A stretch of DNA of 32,358 bases from Aeromonadaceae bacterium (GCA_018059485.1 JAGOXX010000002.1:1-32358); one strand, 5' to 3'. Counted from the stretch's first letter, positions 10,159-18,791 are shown. The notes: generated by a model not told the origin, from the letters alone. A program made the numbers and translations.

Positions 10159-10929
10159 TCAAAGATTATTCTTTTTTTCTCTGAGAATGGCAAAGACATG
10201 GATCTCATTTTCACATTCACGCAGCGCATTCCGTTCTGCCCAGTGGCGAACCTGAGGGATCTGGGTGCGTAAAAAGACGTTGGTGCGCAGCTCCTCCGCT
10301 AGAGTACTTGGCAGCGTTGGTAACCCTTGTTGGCGCAACTTACTGACCAGGCGTAGCCGTTCGGTTGTCTGTTGGTTGTCCGGCTCTACCAGCTGGCAAA
10401 ACGCCAAGTTGCTTTGGGTATACTCATGGGCGCAATAGATGCGGGTCTGCTCCGGTAGCTGTTTGATTCGCTGCAAGGAGTTTTGCATCTGTTCGGCAGT
10501 GCCATCCAGCAGCCGTCCACAACCACCGCCAAACAGGACATCCCCGCAGAAGAGGCAACCATCGCCCAGATAGGCGATGTGCTCTGGGGTGTGGCCAGGT
10601 AACTGCATGACCTCAAAGGATATTCCCAGACTGTCTAACCGAAGATGCTGGCCGTCAGCCAGCGGAATTTTCGTTGGCAGTCTAGGGTGGGGCGCCTGTG
10701 GGCCATAGCAGAGTGCTTGTGGATACAGCCGCAGCAGATCTGGGATCCCGGCGATGTGATCGGCGTGAAAATGTGTTACTAAAATAGCGTCCAGTTGTAT
10801 CCCTAGCTGCTGCAATCGCTCAACAACCGGAGCCGCATCACCCGGATCCACCACCACGGCATGCTGCCCTTTTTTGAGCAACCAGATATAGTTATCTTGC
10901 CGAGCGGGTAGGGTGATGACTTGTAACAT
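10159..10929 (-). CDS. gloB: Hydroxyacylglutathione hydrolase (glyoxalase II)
   Basis: Glyoxalase II hydrolyses S-D-lactoylglutathione to D-lactate and glutathione, completing methylglyoxal detoxification. From the ATG at the complement of 10927-10929 (AAGGAG upstream) it has 256 residues; the longer open frame is not used. The metallo-beta-lactamase signature THFHADHIAG holds His53, His55, Asp57 and His58. GHTPEHIAY and the FCGDVLFGGGCGRL segment follow, and AHEYTQSNL provides a further ligand. It is divergent from the YafS-type methyltransferase, 77 bases apart. Confidence 0.96.
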   Translation of the reverse strand: MLQVITLPARQDNYIWLLKKGQHAVVVDPGDAAPVVERLQQLGIQLDAILVTHFHADHIAGIPDLLRLYPQALCYGPQAPHPRLPTKIPLADGQHLRLDSLGISFEVMQLPGHTPEHIAYLGDGCLFCGDVLFGGGCGRLLDGTAEQMQNSLQRIKQLPEQTRIYCAHEYTQSNLAFCQLVEPDNQQTTERLRLVSKLRQQGLPTLPSTLAEELRTNVFLRTQIPQVRHWAERNALRECENEIHVFAILREKKNNL

Positions 10930-10958
10930 ATAAACTCCTTCGCGTGTGCAGGGCTTTA

Positions 10959-10987
10959 TTGATACGGATATCCGGCAGCGGGTGCAA
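10959..10987 (-). promoter_or_regulatory. Candidate gloB promoter
   Basis: On the minus strand, TTGCAC (complement of 10982-10987), a 17-base spacer and TATCAA (complement of 10959-10964) lie about 30 bases before the gloB ATG. Both hexamers are only partial matches. Confidence 0.4.
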
Positions 10988-11006
10988 TAGTTTCGTAGGA
11001 GTCGAT

Positions 11007-11723
11007 GTGAAACCAGCGCTAACGCAACGTCAGCTAGTTCCTCCCTTGTCATGGCTCGAGTTGCCGATGGGAGATTGGCTATCCGCCGAGATCCAGGAAC
11101 GCCTTGATCTCTGGTGTCCGCTCCTGTTTGGTTATCATCTGCTCAAATTGGGGGCGCTCAGTGGTCGATTGTCGTGCAATTGCTCGGCAATTCGACATCA
11201 AAGTTGTGTGGGAACCGAAGGGGACAACGTAGGGATCCTGGCGGATTTGACGGCATTACCAATCCGGGATCTGTCGATCGATGCCTGTCTGCTGGCCCAT
11301 ACTCTGGATTATGTTGCTGATCCTCACCAAGTCTTGCGTGAGGTTGAACGGGTGCTGACTGCCGACGGCTGGCTGCTCATCAGTGGTTTCAATCCACACA
11401 GCCTGGTGGGTTTAGGTCGCTTGCTACCTAAATTACGGCGACAACAACCCTGGCATGCGCGCATGTTCTCCCCCGAGCGATTGCGTGATTGGCTGGAGCT
11501 GTTGGGTTTTGAAGTGATTCACTTCGAGGCTTTTGGCTTTAGCAGCTTTTCATCAGGCTGCCGTATTCACTGGTGGCGTGAAAATTTGGGCCGCGATTAT
11601 TGTAGTTATTTTGCCTCTGTCTATATGCTTGCAGCCCGCAAGCGAACTGTGCCTCTGACCCTGGAGCCTGAGCGCCGTTGGGCCAGGAAGCCCCAGATAG
11701 TTCCGGGCATGGCACGGATCTGA
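11007..11723 (+). CDS. YafS-type class I SAM-dependent methyltransferase
   Basis: A predicted SAM-dependent methyltransferase; the substrate is unknown. The GTG at 11007 follows AGGAG by five bases and gives 238 residues, close to E. coli YafS (240). The alternative upstream ATG has no support. A Methyltransf_11-like core is visible in ADLTALPIRDLSIDACLLAH, typical of motif II, followed by HQVLREVERVLTADGWLLIS and FNPHSL. The canonical glycine-rich SAM motif near residue 60-75 is weak. The gene lies between gloB and rnhA, exactly where yafS sits in E. coli. Its stop is directly adjacent to the rnhA stop on the other strand. Confidence 0.88.
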   Translation: MKPALTQRQLVPPLSWLELPMGDWLSAEIQERLDLWCPLLFGYHLLKLGALSGRLSCNCSAIRHQSCVGTEGDNVGILADLTALPIRDLSIDACLLAHTLDYVADPHQVLREVERVLTADGWLLISGFNPHSLVGLGRLLPKLRRQQPWHARMFSPERLRDWLELLGFEVIHFEAFGFSSFSSGCRIHWWRENLGRDYCSYFASVYMLAARKRTVPLTLEPERRWARKPQIVPGMARI

Positions 11724-12188
11724 TTACGGCTGATAACCGCTATCTTCCAGCAGGTTGGCGCTCATGGCTGCATCACGAGCCAGTATATCGCAACGCTCGT
11801 TTTCATCATGGCCGGAGTGGCCTTTGACCCAGTGCCAATCCACCTGATGGCGTTGTACCTCGGCATCCAGAAGTTTCCACAGGTCGACATTCTTGACGGG
11901 ATCCTTGCTGGCAGTCAGCCAACCCCGGCGCTTCCAGTTCTGTATCCACTGGGTGATGCCTTGTTTGACATATTGGCTGTCCGTCGTCAGTTGGACGATA
12001 CAGGGCTCCTGCAAGGATTGCAGTCCGGCGATGGCGGCCATCAGCTCCATACGATTATTGGTGGTTAGTCGATAGCCTTGCGCCAGCTCTTTTTGGTGCT
12101 GCTTATAAATTAATATGGCGCCGTAACCACCGGGACCAGGGTTGCCGAGGCATGAGCCATCGGTGAAGAGAGAGACCTGCTTTAACAT
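11724..12188 (-). CDS. rnhA: Ribonuclease HI
   Basis: RNase HI cuts the RNA strand of RNA-DNA hybrids and so removes R-loops and primers. The start [18 protein letters not shown] matches E. coli, so the ATG at the complement of 12186-12188 is chosen; the open frame extends 37 codons upstream. Its 154 residues carry the catalytic set Asp10, Glu48 (NNRMELMAA), Asp70 (TTDSQYV) and a C-terminal Asp in [11 protein letters not shown]. The basic handle NWKRRGW is also present. The gene is divergent from dnaQ with only 49 bases between starts, as in E. coli, so their promoters must overlap. Confidence 0.97.
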   Translation of the reverse strand: MLKQVSLFTDGSCLGNPGPGGYGAILIYKQHQKELAQGYRLTTNNRMELMAAIAGLQSLQEPCIVQLTTDSQYVKQGITQWIQNWKRRGWLTASKDPVKNVDLWKLLDAEVQRHQVDWHWVKGHSGHDENERCDILARDAAMSANLLEDSGYQP

Positions 12189-12237
12189 CGAAAAGTGCGG
12201 TAACATGGGGTTTTGCCCAGTTTGACATAAAAGGCTT

Positions 12238-12972
12238 ATGAACCCAATCCAATCCACGCGCCAAGTGATCCTCGATACTGAAACGACCGGTATGAACATG
12301 AGTGGTGGGCCGCATTATTTGGGTCACCGTATCATTGAAATCGGCTGTGTTGAGGTGATCAACCGTCGGTTGACTGGTCGCCATTATCATGTGTATCTCA
12401 AGCCGGATCGTTTGGTGGATGAAGAGGCAATCCGTGTGCATGGCATCACGGATGCGTTTCTTGCCGACAAACCGCCATTTGCGGCTGTGGTTGATGAGTT
12501 CCTCGATTTTATCCGGGGCGCTGAACTGGTGATCCACAATGCACCATTCGACGTCGGCTTCATGGATTACGAGTTCGATAAGCTCGGATTGGCGCTCAAG
12601 ACCAAGGAAATCTGTAGTGTTACCGATACCCTAGTGATGGCGCGCCGTCTGTTCCCGGGTAAGCGCAACAGCCTGGATGCTCTCTGTTCCCGTTACGATA
12701 TCGACAATAGCCATCGAACCCTGCACGGCGCTTTGCTGGATGCCGAGATACTGGCCGATGTCTATCTGTTGATGACCGGGGGGCAAACCCGTCTCGATCT
12801 GAGTGCCGGAGAGACAAATAATCAGCAGCAACAGAGTAATGAAGCGCAAAGGCTCGACCGGCAAGGTGGCGCCCTGCGTATCATCAAAGCCAATGACGCT
12901 GAGTTGGCAGCCCATGAAAAACGTCTGGATCTGGTGAACAAGAAGGGTGGGCGCTGCCTCTGGCGTGAGTGA
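12238..12972 (+). CDS. dnaQ: DNA polymerase III epsilon subunit (proofreading exonuclease)
   Basis: The 3'-5' exonuclease that proofreads for the replicative polymerase. The DEDDh residues are visible: Asp13 and Glu15 in ILDTETTGM, Asp105 in HNAPFDVGF, His163 and Asp168 in [12 protein letters not shown]. At 244 residues the length matches E. coli (243). After the catalytic domain comes [12 protein letters not shown], at the position of the clamp-binding motif of E. coli epsilon and closer to the clamp consensus than the E. coli sequence. A Gln-rich linker and a C-terminal tail for polymerase alpha binding ([19 protein letters not shown]) follow. ATG 12238 has AAGG upstream. Confidence 0.97.
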   Translation: MNPIQSTRQVILDTETTGMNMSGGPHYLGHRIIEIGCVEVINRRLTGRHYHVYLKPDRLVDEEAIRVHGITDAFLADKPPFAAVVDEFLDFIRGAELVIHNAPFDVGFMDYEFDKLGLALKTKEICSVTDTLVMARRLFPGKRNSLDALCSRYDIDNSHRTLHGALLDAEILADVYLLMTGGQTRLDLSAGETNNQQQQSNEAQRLDRQGGALRIIKANDAELAAHEKRLDLVNKKGGRCLWRE

Positions 12973-12993
12973 GTGGGGACAGCTCCTCTGAAT

Positions 12994-13021
12994 GAAAAGG
13001 AACCTGACGGTTCCTTTTTTC
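12994..13021. terminator. Terminator between dnaQ and the HD-GYP gene
   Basis: AAAAGGAACC (12995-13004) pairs with GGTTCCTTTT (13009-13018) around TGAC, followed by more T. The flanking bases AATG/CATT extend the symmetry. It is best oriented for dnaQ but can also act on the convergent regulator gene. Confidence 0.9.
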
Positions 13022-13045
13022 ATTTCGGTTCAGCCAACTCCAAGA

Positions 13046-14554
13046 CTAGTCGCCTTGAAATTCATCCCGGTAGGTATCGCGAATGGCCAGGAAGCCATCG
13101 AGATTGGTCAACATCAAGTCGACCAGTTCGGGATCAAAGTGTCGGCCTTTCTCTTCCTGGATCAGCGCCAAAATTTTATCCAGCGGCCAGGCTCGTTTAT
13201 AGCAACGATCCGAACCCAAGGCGTCAAAGACATCGACCAAGGCGGTGATCCGCCCTTCGAGCGGAATAGCCTGGCCCGTCAACCCCTGCGGATAACCGGA
13301 ACCATCCCACTTTTCGTGGTGGTTTAACGCAATCTGTGCGGCGACCTGGAACAGTTCGATATCCGAACCACTCAGCATGTCATAACCGATCTGTGAATGG
13401 GTCTTCATGATGGCCCACTCATCCGCATCCAGTTTTCCTGGCTTATGCAGCACGGCGTCCGGGATACCGATCTTGCCGATGTCGTGAAGTGGCGATGCTC
13501 GTTTGAGCAGCTCTTGTCGCTCATCGGGCAGCCCCAGTAGGCGAGCAAATTGCTCGCAGTAGAGAGCAACCCGCTTCACGTGTAAGCCGGACTCTTTGGA
13601 GCGGGTTTCGACGATTTCACCAATCCGGTAGATGATCTCGCGCTGGTTATCCGCTAGCAGCTCGTTGAGGCGGATATTTTCCAGGGCAATGACGATGTTT
13701 CCGGTGAACAGGTTGAGCAGATAGGTGTCCATCTGGCTCAGCGGACGGGTTCCCTGAATGTGAAAAAGTAGACTATGACGTGGGTTGCTGCAGTAGATGA
13801 CGAGCTCGTTGTCTTGATAGACGTTTTGCTTGCAGGCCACGGCCTGCTGGATGATGACCGAATCGTGGAAATTCTGAAGGTCATTGTCATTCAGCACGGA
13901 TCCCAAGGCGTCATCGCGGATCTCGTAGGCATTGTGTCGCAATTGATACAGGTTGGTCTCTTCGAGTGCCAGCAGAGCGCTTAACTGTTCCAGCGTCCCT
14001 TCGGCAAATTGTTTGAGCGCCTGCTTTTCAAAAATACCCTTGGAGGCGGCGATGACCTTTTCCAGCCCTTTGCGATTGTGTTCGAGTGAACAGATGTCGC
14101 GATAAGAGCGCAAGCTGGCCCGGATCAGGGTGCGGAGCTTTTGCGAGGTTAATTCGGTCTTGTCTTTGTAGTCGTTGATGTCGTAGTTAACGACGACATC
14201 ATCTTCTGGCGCCTGGCCTGGTTGTCCGGTGCGAAGGACGATGCGAATTTGTTGGTTATGCAGTTCGTTTCGGACATAGCGCACCACGTCGAGCCCGGCA
14301 TTATCCGTCTCCATCACGACATCGAGTAGCACTAAGGCGATGTCAGTTTCATTCGTAACGATTGCTTTGGCCTCGCGGCCGGTATAGGCATGGATAAATT
14401 CGATAGGTTTATTGTCAAACTCGAACTTGGCCAAGGTCATTTTGGTGATGCGGTGTACCTCGGGTTCATCATCGACGATGAGAACCTTCCAGCCCTGCTT
14501 GATGCGGTTAGAGTCTACTTTTTCGTCATCAATAATCAGGATTTCATCATCCAT
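13046..14554 (-). CDS. Response regulator: REC - DUF3369 - HD-GYP (cyclic-di-GMP phosphodiesterase)
   Basis: A cytoplasmic two-component regulator predicted to hydrolyse cyclic di-GMP. The receiver domain spans about residues 22-150, with the acidic pair in VLIVDDEPE and the phosphoacceptor Asp78 in LVLLDVVMET. The middle region, about 160-290, fits DUF3369, a GAF-like domain usual in this architecture. The HD-GYP domain is at about 305-490; it has His357/Asp358 in PLHDIGKIG and the full HHEKWDGSGYP with GYP at 420-422. All catalytic motifs look intact. The first 12 residues (DDEILIIDDEK) resemble a second receiver beta1 strand. No sensor kinase is adjacent. An AGGA ribosome site precedes the ATG. 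The biological output is unknown. Confidence 0.92.
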   Translation of the reverse strand: MDDEILIIDDEKVDSNRIKQGWKVLIVDDEPEVHRITKMTLAKFEFDNKPIEFIHAYTGREAKAIVTNETDIALVLLDVVMETDNAGLDVVRYVRNELHNQQIRIVLRTGQPGQAPEDDVVVNYDINDYKDKTELTSQKLRTLIRASLRSYRDICSLEHNRKGLEKVIAASKGIFEKQALKQFAEGTLEQLSALLALEETNLYQLRHNAYEIRDDALGSVLNDNDLQNFHDSVIIQQAVACKQNVYQDNELVIYCSNPRHSLLFHIQGTRPLSQMDTYLLNLFTGNIVIALENIRLNELLADNQREIIYRIGEIVETRSKESGLHVKRVALYCEQFARLLGLPDERQELLKRASPLHDIGKIGIPDAVLHKPGKLDADEWAIMKTHSQIGYDMLSGSDIELFQVAAQIALNHHEKWDGSGYPQGLTGQAIPLEGRITALVDVFDALGSDRCYKRAWPLDKILALIQEEKGRHFDPELVDLMLTNLDGFLAIRDTYRDEFQGD

Positions 14555-14748
14555 CTACATCGTCCTGGTCGGCCTATGGCGGCATGGCATTTTAATCATA
14601 TTAAAAGATATCAATAAAAAAGGTGGATGATTTATCTTGAGTTGGAAGTGTGCTGTGCCGCAATCAATTATGCGCGTTGAGTAACGCTGACGTCTGTCAT
14701 TAGCTGTGTCAGAATGAAAACTCATGTCTGAATTTATCGGAGAACGAA

Positions 14749-15333
14749 ATGTATCAGGATTTGATCCGCAATGAATTGAATGAGGCTGCTCAGGTATTGC
14801 AGGCATTCATGGCCGATCCGAAGAATCTATTGAACATCGAAGCAGCCGCAACGCTGATTGCCGATTCGTTCCGCCAGCAGGGCAAGGTGTTGTCTTGTGG
14901 TAATGGCGGTTCTCATTGCGATGCGATGCACTTTGCCGAAGAGCTGACCGGGCGTTATCGTGAAAACCGCCCCGGCTATGCCGGCATTGCGATTTCTGAT
15001 CCGAGTCATCTCTCCTGTGTCTCCAACGACTTTGGTTATGAGTATGTCTTTTCCCGCTATGTCGAAGCCGTCGGCCGTGAGGGCGATGTGCTACTGGGGA
15101 TCTCAACGAGCGGGAACTCGGGCAATATCATCCGCGCTATCGAAGCGGCCAAGAGTAAGGGTATCAAGACCATTGCTCTGACGGGCAAGGATGGTGGCAA
15201 GATGGCGGGGTTGGCGGATGTCGAAATTCGAGTCCCCCATTTTGGTTACGCCGATCGGATCCAGGAGGTGCATATCAAGATCATTCACTTGCTGATCCAG
15301 TTGATCGAGAAAGAGATGGTTCGTCAGCCGTGA
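14749..15333 (+). CDS. gmhA: Sedoheptulose-7-phosphate isomerase
   Basis: GmhA converts sedoheptulose 7-phosphate to D-glycero-D-manno-heptose 7-phosphate, the first step towards the heptose of the LPS inner core. The 194-residue single SIS domain is standard (192 in E. coli). Key segments are [35 protein letters not shown] and [11 protein letters not shown] for phosphate binding. The C-terminal [16 protein letters not shown] carries active-site histidines. ATG 14749 follows GGAGAACGAA. The next gene starts 26 bases later; gmhA-yafJ linkage is also found in E. coli. Confidence 0.97.
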   Translation: MYQDLIRNELNEAAQVLQAFMADPKNLLNIEAAATLIADSFRQQGKVLSCGNGGSHCDAMHFAEELTGRYRENRPGYAGIAISDPSHLSCVSNDFGYEYVFSRYVEAVGREGDVLLGISTSGNSGNIIRAIEAAKSKGIKTIALTGKDGGKMAGLADVEIRVPHFGYADRIQEVHIKIIHLLIQLIEKEMVRQP

Positions 15334-15359
15334 GCCGGTCTGGATCGTTGGAGTAATGC

Positions 15360-16172
15360 ATGTGTGAACTGTTGGGCATGAGTGCCAATGTGCCGACCGA
15401 TATCTGTTTCAGTTTTACCGGTTTGATGCAGCGGGGTGGCAAGACGGGACCTCACCGAGATGGATGGGGGATCACCTTCTATGAGGGTAAGGGGTGCCGG
15501 ACCTTTAAAGATCCGATGCCAAGTTATCAGTCCCGGATCGCCCAGTTGGTTCAGGAGTATCCGATCAAGAGCTGCGCCGTTGTCAGCCATATTCGTCAGG
15601 CTAACCGAGGGGCTGTGGCTCTGGAGAATACCCATCCGTTCACCCGGGAGTTATGGGGTCGCTACTGGACCTTTGCACATAACGGGCAACTGAGCGGCTA
15701 CGAGTCTTGGCCCACGGGGCGTTTCTTGCCGGTCGGTACTACGGACAGTGAACAGGCGTTCTGTTGGCTGCTGAATGAACTGGAACTGGCATTCCCAACG
15801 CCACCTGAAGATATGCGTTCCGTTTTTCTCCGGGTGGCTAGCTGTTGTGACGAGCTGGCGTCCCATGGCGTATTTAATATGTTATTGACCGATGGGGATC
15901 ACCTGATGACCTATTGCAGCAGCCAGTTGCACTGGTTGACGCGGAGGGCCCCGTTTGGTCAGGCTCGCCTGCTGGATGAGGATATCAGTGTCGATTTTCA
16001 GCAGGAGACGACGCCAAACGACGTCGTAAGCCTGGTGGCTACGCTGCCGCTGACGCAGAACGAGCAGTGGCACAAGATGGCCACAGGGGAGTGCAACCTG
16101 TTTCATGAAGGGGAGCGGCTGCTATGGCGCATCGTTGGTGACACAACCCTCGGCGGCCCTTGGGCTGAGTAA
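15360..16172 (+). CDS. yafJ: YafJ-type class II glutamine amidotransferase
   Basis: A predicted Ntn-hydrolase that releases ammonia or transfers amide nitrogen from glutamine; the acceptor is unknown. Met1 is followed directly by Cys2, the nucleophile after Met removal, in MCELLGMSANVP. Family motifs HRDGWGI, SHIRQANRG, NTHPF and FAHNGQL are present, followed by TTDSEQAF. The 270-residue length fits YafJ (255 in E. coli). GGAG lies just upstream of ATG 15360. It probably forms an operon with gmhA. A functional link to heptose metabolism is not established. Confidence 0.93.
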   Translation: MCELLGMSANVPTDICFSFTGLMQRGGKTGPHRDGWGITFYEGKGCRTFKDPMPSYQSRIAQLVQEYPIKSCAVVSHIRQANRGAVALENTHPFTRELWGRYWTFAHNGQLSGYESWPTGRFLPVGTTDSEQAFCWLLNELELAFPTPPEDMRSVFLRVASCCDELASHGVFNMLLTDGDHLMTYCSSQLHWLTRRAPFGQARLLDEDISVDFQQETTPNDVVSLVATLPLTQNEQWHKMATGECNLFHEGERLLWRIVGDTTLGGPWAE

Positions 16173-16187
16173 ATGGATTGCGGCAAC

Positions 16188-16221
16188 AAAAAAGAAGGGA
16201 AGCTGGCAGGCTTCCCTTCTT
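16188..16221. terminator. Terminator between yafJ and purN
   Basis: AAGAAGGGAAGC (16192-16203) pairs perfectly with GCTTCCCTTCTT (16210-16221) around a 6-base loop. An A-run at 16188-16193 becomes a U-run only for minus-strand transcription, so it is chiefly the purN terminator; it may also stop yafJ. Confidence 0.88.
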
Positions 16222-16262
16222 GATCGCTTGTTCTATGTTTTAGCTCTCGTTATCGAGCCATA

Positions 16263-16943
16263 TCAGTCATCGAGGCTGTCGTTTAGCACACTAGTCAGTG
16301 GCTCTTCGTCATCACAGGCGTAGCCACGGGGCGGAAGTGGTTGCCCATCCAGCCAGGCTTGTGAGCCGACCATGGTTAAACGACCCTGACAGAACCAGTT
16401 GATGACCAGCGGATAGATCTGATGCTCCTGACTGAGAACCCGCTCGGCGAGCGAGGCTTCGTCATCATCGGCAAAGATCGGCACTTGAGCCTGTAGTACC
16501 ACGGGGCCGCCATCGAGCTCTTCGGTGACGAAGTGGACACTGGCTCCATGCACGCTATCTCCGGCGGCAATGGCGCGGGCATGCGTTTTTACCCCTTGGT
16601 ACTTGGGTAACAAGGAGGGGTGAATGTTCAGCATGCGTCCAGCGAAGTGCTGGACGAATCCTGGTGTCAGGATCCGCATAAAACCAGCCATTACCAGCAA
16701 GTCGGGTTTCCAGCTCTCCAGCAGGTGGATCAGGGCGGCATCGTAGCTTTCGCGATCGCTGAATTCTTGATTGCCCAGCACACGAGTGGCAATCCCGGCT
16801 GCTCGGGCCCGTTCCAGACCAAACGCATCGGCGCGGTTGCTCACCACGCCAACGAGTTCACCCTGGATGCGGCCTGAGTGGCAGGCGTCGATCAACGCCT
16901 GCAGATTACTGCCATTTCCTGAAATCAGAACCGCGAAGCGCAT
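16263..16943 (-). CDS. purN: Phosphoribosylglycinamide formyltransferase (GART)
   Basis: PurN transfers a formyl group from 10-formyl-tetrahydrofolate to GAR in purine synthesis. The catalytic residues are at the E. coli positions: Asn106 and His108 in RMLNIHPSLLPK, and Asp144 in ELDGGPV. The phosphate loop SGNGSNLQA is near the amino end. The protein has 226 residues against 212 in E. coli. The extra is a C-terminal acidic tail (CDDEEPLTSVLNDSLDD) that I do not recognise. The start overlaps the purM stop in TGATG, giving tight translational coupling. Confidence 0.97.
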   Translation of the reverse strand: MRFAVLISGNGSNLQALIDACHSGRIQGELVGVVSNRADAFGLERARAAGIATRVLGNQEFSDRESYDAALIHLLESWKPDLLVMAGFMRILTPGFVQHFAGRMLNIHPSLLPKYQGVKTHARAIAAGDSVHGASVHFVTEELDGGPVVLQAQVPIFADDDEASLAERVLSQEHQIYPLVINWFCQGRLTMVGSQAWLDGQPLPPRGYACDDEEPLTSVLNDSLDD

Positions 16944-17980
16944 CAGCGGATCTCGACCTGCTCTTCACCGGCAGCTGCATCGGCGATATGACCGATATGC
17001 CAGGCTTGTTCACCTTCGGCTTGCAACAGAGCTAAGGCAGCCGCAACTTGATCGGCCGGCAGCGCAATGATCATGCCGACGCCACAGTTGAAGGTGCGGT
17101 ACATCTCGTAGGTCTCGACGTTACCGTTGGCTTGCAACCAGGAGAATACGGCTGGCCACTGCCAGCTGCTGCCATCAATCACGGCCTTGGTGTTTTCCGG
17201 CAGCACGCGAGGGATGTTTTCCCAGAAGCCACCACCCGTGATGTGTGACAGGGCGTGGATATCGCAGGCTTCGATCAGCTTCAGTACCGGCTTGACGTAG
17301 ATACGGGTCGGCTCGAGCAGGGCATCGGCCAGGCTCTTGTCGCCGACGGTTTGCTGCAGATCGGCCTTGGAAACTTCCAGGATCTTGCGGATCAGCGAGA
17401 AACCGTTGGAGTGAGGACCAGAAGAGGCCAGCGCAATCAGGGCATCACCCGCCTTGACCTTGCTGCCATCGATGATTTCAGAGGCTTCGACCACACCGAC
17501 GCAGAAACCGGCGATGTCATAGTCTTCGCCTTCGTACATGCCTGGCATCTCGGCAGTCTCACCGCCAATCAGGGAGCAGCCAGACATTTCACAACCTGCA
17601 CCGATCCCGGTCACGACCGCGGCAGCGGTGTCGACGTCCAGCTTGCCGGTGGCGTAGTAGTCGAGGAAAAACAGAGGTTCGGCACCTTGTACGATCAGAT
17701 CGTTGGCACACATGGCCACCAGGTCGATACCGACGGTGTCATGCTTCTTCAGATCGATAGCCAAACGCAGCTTGGTACCGACACCATCGGTGCCAGAAAC
17801 CAGTACCGGCTCACGGTAACCGGCCGGAATACGGCACAGGGCACCGAAGCCGCCGAGGCCACCGATGACTTCCGGACGGCGAGTGCGCTTGGAAACGCCT
17901 TTGATTCGCTCAACCAGTGCATTGCCTGCATCGATGTCTACGCCAGCGTCCTTGTAGCTCAGAGAAGTCTTGTCAGTCAC
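16943..17980 (-). CDS. purM: Phosphoribosylformylglycinamidine cyclo-ligase (AIR synthetase)
   Basis: PurM closes FGAM to AIR using ATP, the fifth step of purine synthesis. The sequence [20 protein letters not shown] matches E. coli residues 2 onward, so the start is the GTG at the complement of 17978-17980, with AAGGA upstream, giving 345 residues as in E. coli. Motifs [32 protein letters not shown] and [11 protein letters not shown] are intact. It is the first gene of a purMN operon with a good promoter and a PurR-like site upstream. Confidence 0.97.
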   Translation of the reverse strand: MTDKTSLSYKDAGVDIDAGNALVERIKGVSKRTRRPEVIGGLGGFGALCRIPAGYREPVLVSGTDGVGTKLRLAIDLKKHDTVGIDLVAMCANDLIVQGAEPLFFLDYYATGKLDVDTAAAVVTGIGAGCEMSGCSLIGGETAEMPGMYEGEDYDIAGFCVGVVEASEIIDGSKVKAGDALIALASSGPHSNGFSLIRKILEVSKADLQQTVGDKSLADALLEPTRIYVKPVLKLIEACDIHALSHITGGGFWENIPRVLPENTKAVIDGSSWQWPAVFSWLQANGNVETYEMYRTFNCGVGMIIALPADQVAAALALLQAEGEQAWHIGHIADAAAGEEQVEIR

Positions 17981-18019
17981 GGGAGATCCTTGTCGTATCA
18001 GGGTGGAAAAAACGCGCAC

Positions 18020-18047
18020 ATTCTAGCAACCAACGCGGCCAGGACAA
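18020..18047 (-). promoter_or_regulatory. purMN promoter
   Basis: On the minus strand, TTGTCC (complement of 18042-18047), a 16-base spacer and TAGAAT (complement of 18020-18025) lie about 40 bases before the purM start. The -10 is one mismatch from consensus. Confidence 0.7.
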
Positions 18048-18048
18048 A

Positions 18049-18064
18049 ACGAAATCGTTTGTCC
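18049..18064. promoter_or_regulatory. PurR-like operator upstream of purM
   Basis: ACGAAATCGTTTGTCC matches 11 of 16 positions of the E. coli PurR consensus ACGCAAACGTTTGCGT, including the central CG and the TTTG half. It abuts the purM -35. The purM promoter of E. coli is a known PurR target. It also forms part of a wider imperfect palindrome (18042-18064) whose ends GGACAAA/TTTGTCC are exact. Confidence 0.6.
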
Positions 18065-18082
18065 ATCGCTCGATTAAACTGC

Positions 18083-18111
18083 TCTACACGCCCGCGACTG
18101 GATGATAAAAT
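18083..18111 (+). promoter_or_regulatory. Candidate upp promoter
   Basis: TCTACA (18083-18088), a 17-base spacer and TAAAAT (18106-18111) lie 34 bases before the upp ATG. The -10 has five of six and the -35 four of six consensus bases. Confidence 0.5.
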
Positions 18112-18145
18112 TCCGCGGTTATGCATGGCGCACGAGGAGCGAATA

Positions 18146-18772
18146 ATGAAAGTGGTCGAAGTCAAACATCCGTTGGTTAAACACAAACTGGGTCTGATGC
18201 GTGAAGCAGACATCAGTACCAAGCGTTTTCGTGAGCTGGCCAAGGAGGTGGGAAGTCTGCTGACTTATGAAGCGACTGCCGACTTTGAAACTGAAAAAGT
18301 CACGATTGATGGTTGGAATGGCCCCGTGGAGGTCGATCAGATCAAGGGCAAGAAGGTCACTGTAGTTCCCATACTGCGGGCTGGTCTTGGCATGATGGAC
18401 GGCGTACTGGAACATATCCCGAGTGCCCGCGTCAGTGTGGTCGGTATCTACCGTGACGAAGAGACTCTGCAGCCGGTTCCCTATTTTGAAAAGATTGTCA
18501 GCAATATCGAAGAGCGTCTGGCTCTGGTGGTCGATCCCATGCTGGCGACCGGTGGCTCCATGATTGCGACTATCGATCTGCTGAAAAAGAAAGGCTGCAA
18601 GTCGATCAAGGTGATTGTCCTCGTAGCGGCTCCAGAAGGTCTGGCGGCCTTGCAGGCGGCCCATGATGATGTCGAGCTCTATTGTGCGGCGATCGATCAG
18701 CGGCTCAACGAGAAGGGCTACATAGTTCCGGGCCTCGGCGATGCGGGTGACAAGATATTTGGTACCAAATAA
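18146..18772 (+). CDS. upp: Uracil phosphoribosyltransferase
   Basis: Upp salvages uracil to UMP using PRPP. From ATG 18146, with CGAGGAG upstream, it has 208 residues, the same as E. coli, and starts [20 protein letters not shown]. The PRPP loop is [16 protein letters not shown] at about residues 128-143. The uracil-binding region near the end reads [17 protein letters not shown]. The reading frame stays open nearly 900 bases upstream, antisense to purM; that extension is not part of the protein. It is divergent from purM. uraA, which follows upp in E. coli, is absent here. Confidence 0.97.
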   Translation: MKVVEVKHPLVKHKLGLMREADISTKRFRELAKEVGSLLTYEATADFETEKVTIDGWNGPVEVDQIKGKKVTVVPILRAGLGMMDGVLEHIPSARVSVVGIYRDEETLQPVPYFEKIVSNIEERLALVVDPMLATGGSMIATIDLLKKKGCKSIKVIVLVAAPEGLAALQAAHDDVELYCAAIDQRLNEKGYIVPGLGDAGDKIFGTK

Positions 18773-18791
18773 GTCATTGTTAGTAAAAAAG

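Noticed and set aside
12103-12537. 144-codon minus-strand frame across the rnhA-dnaQ junction
   Set aside because: It would overlap the start of both essential genes and has no recognisable motif.
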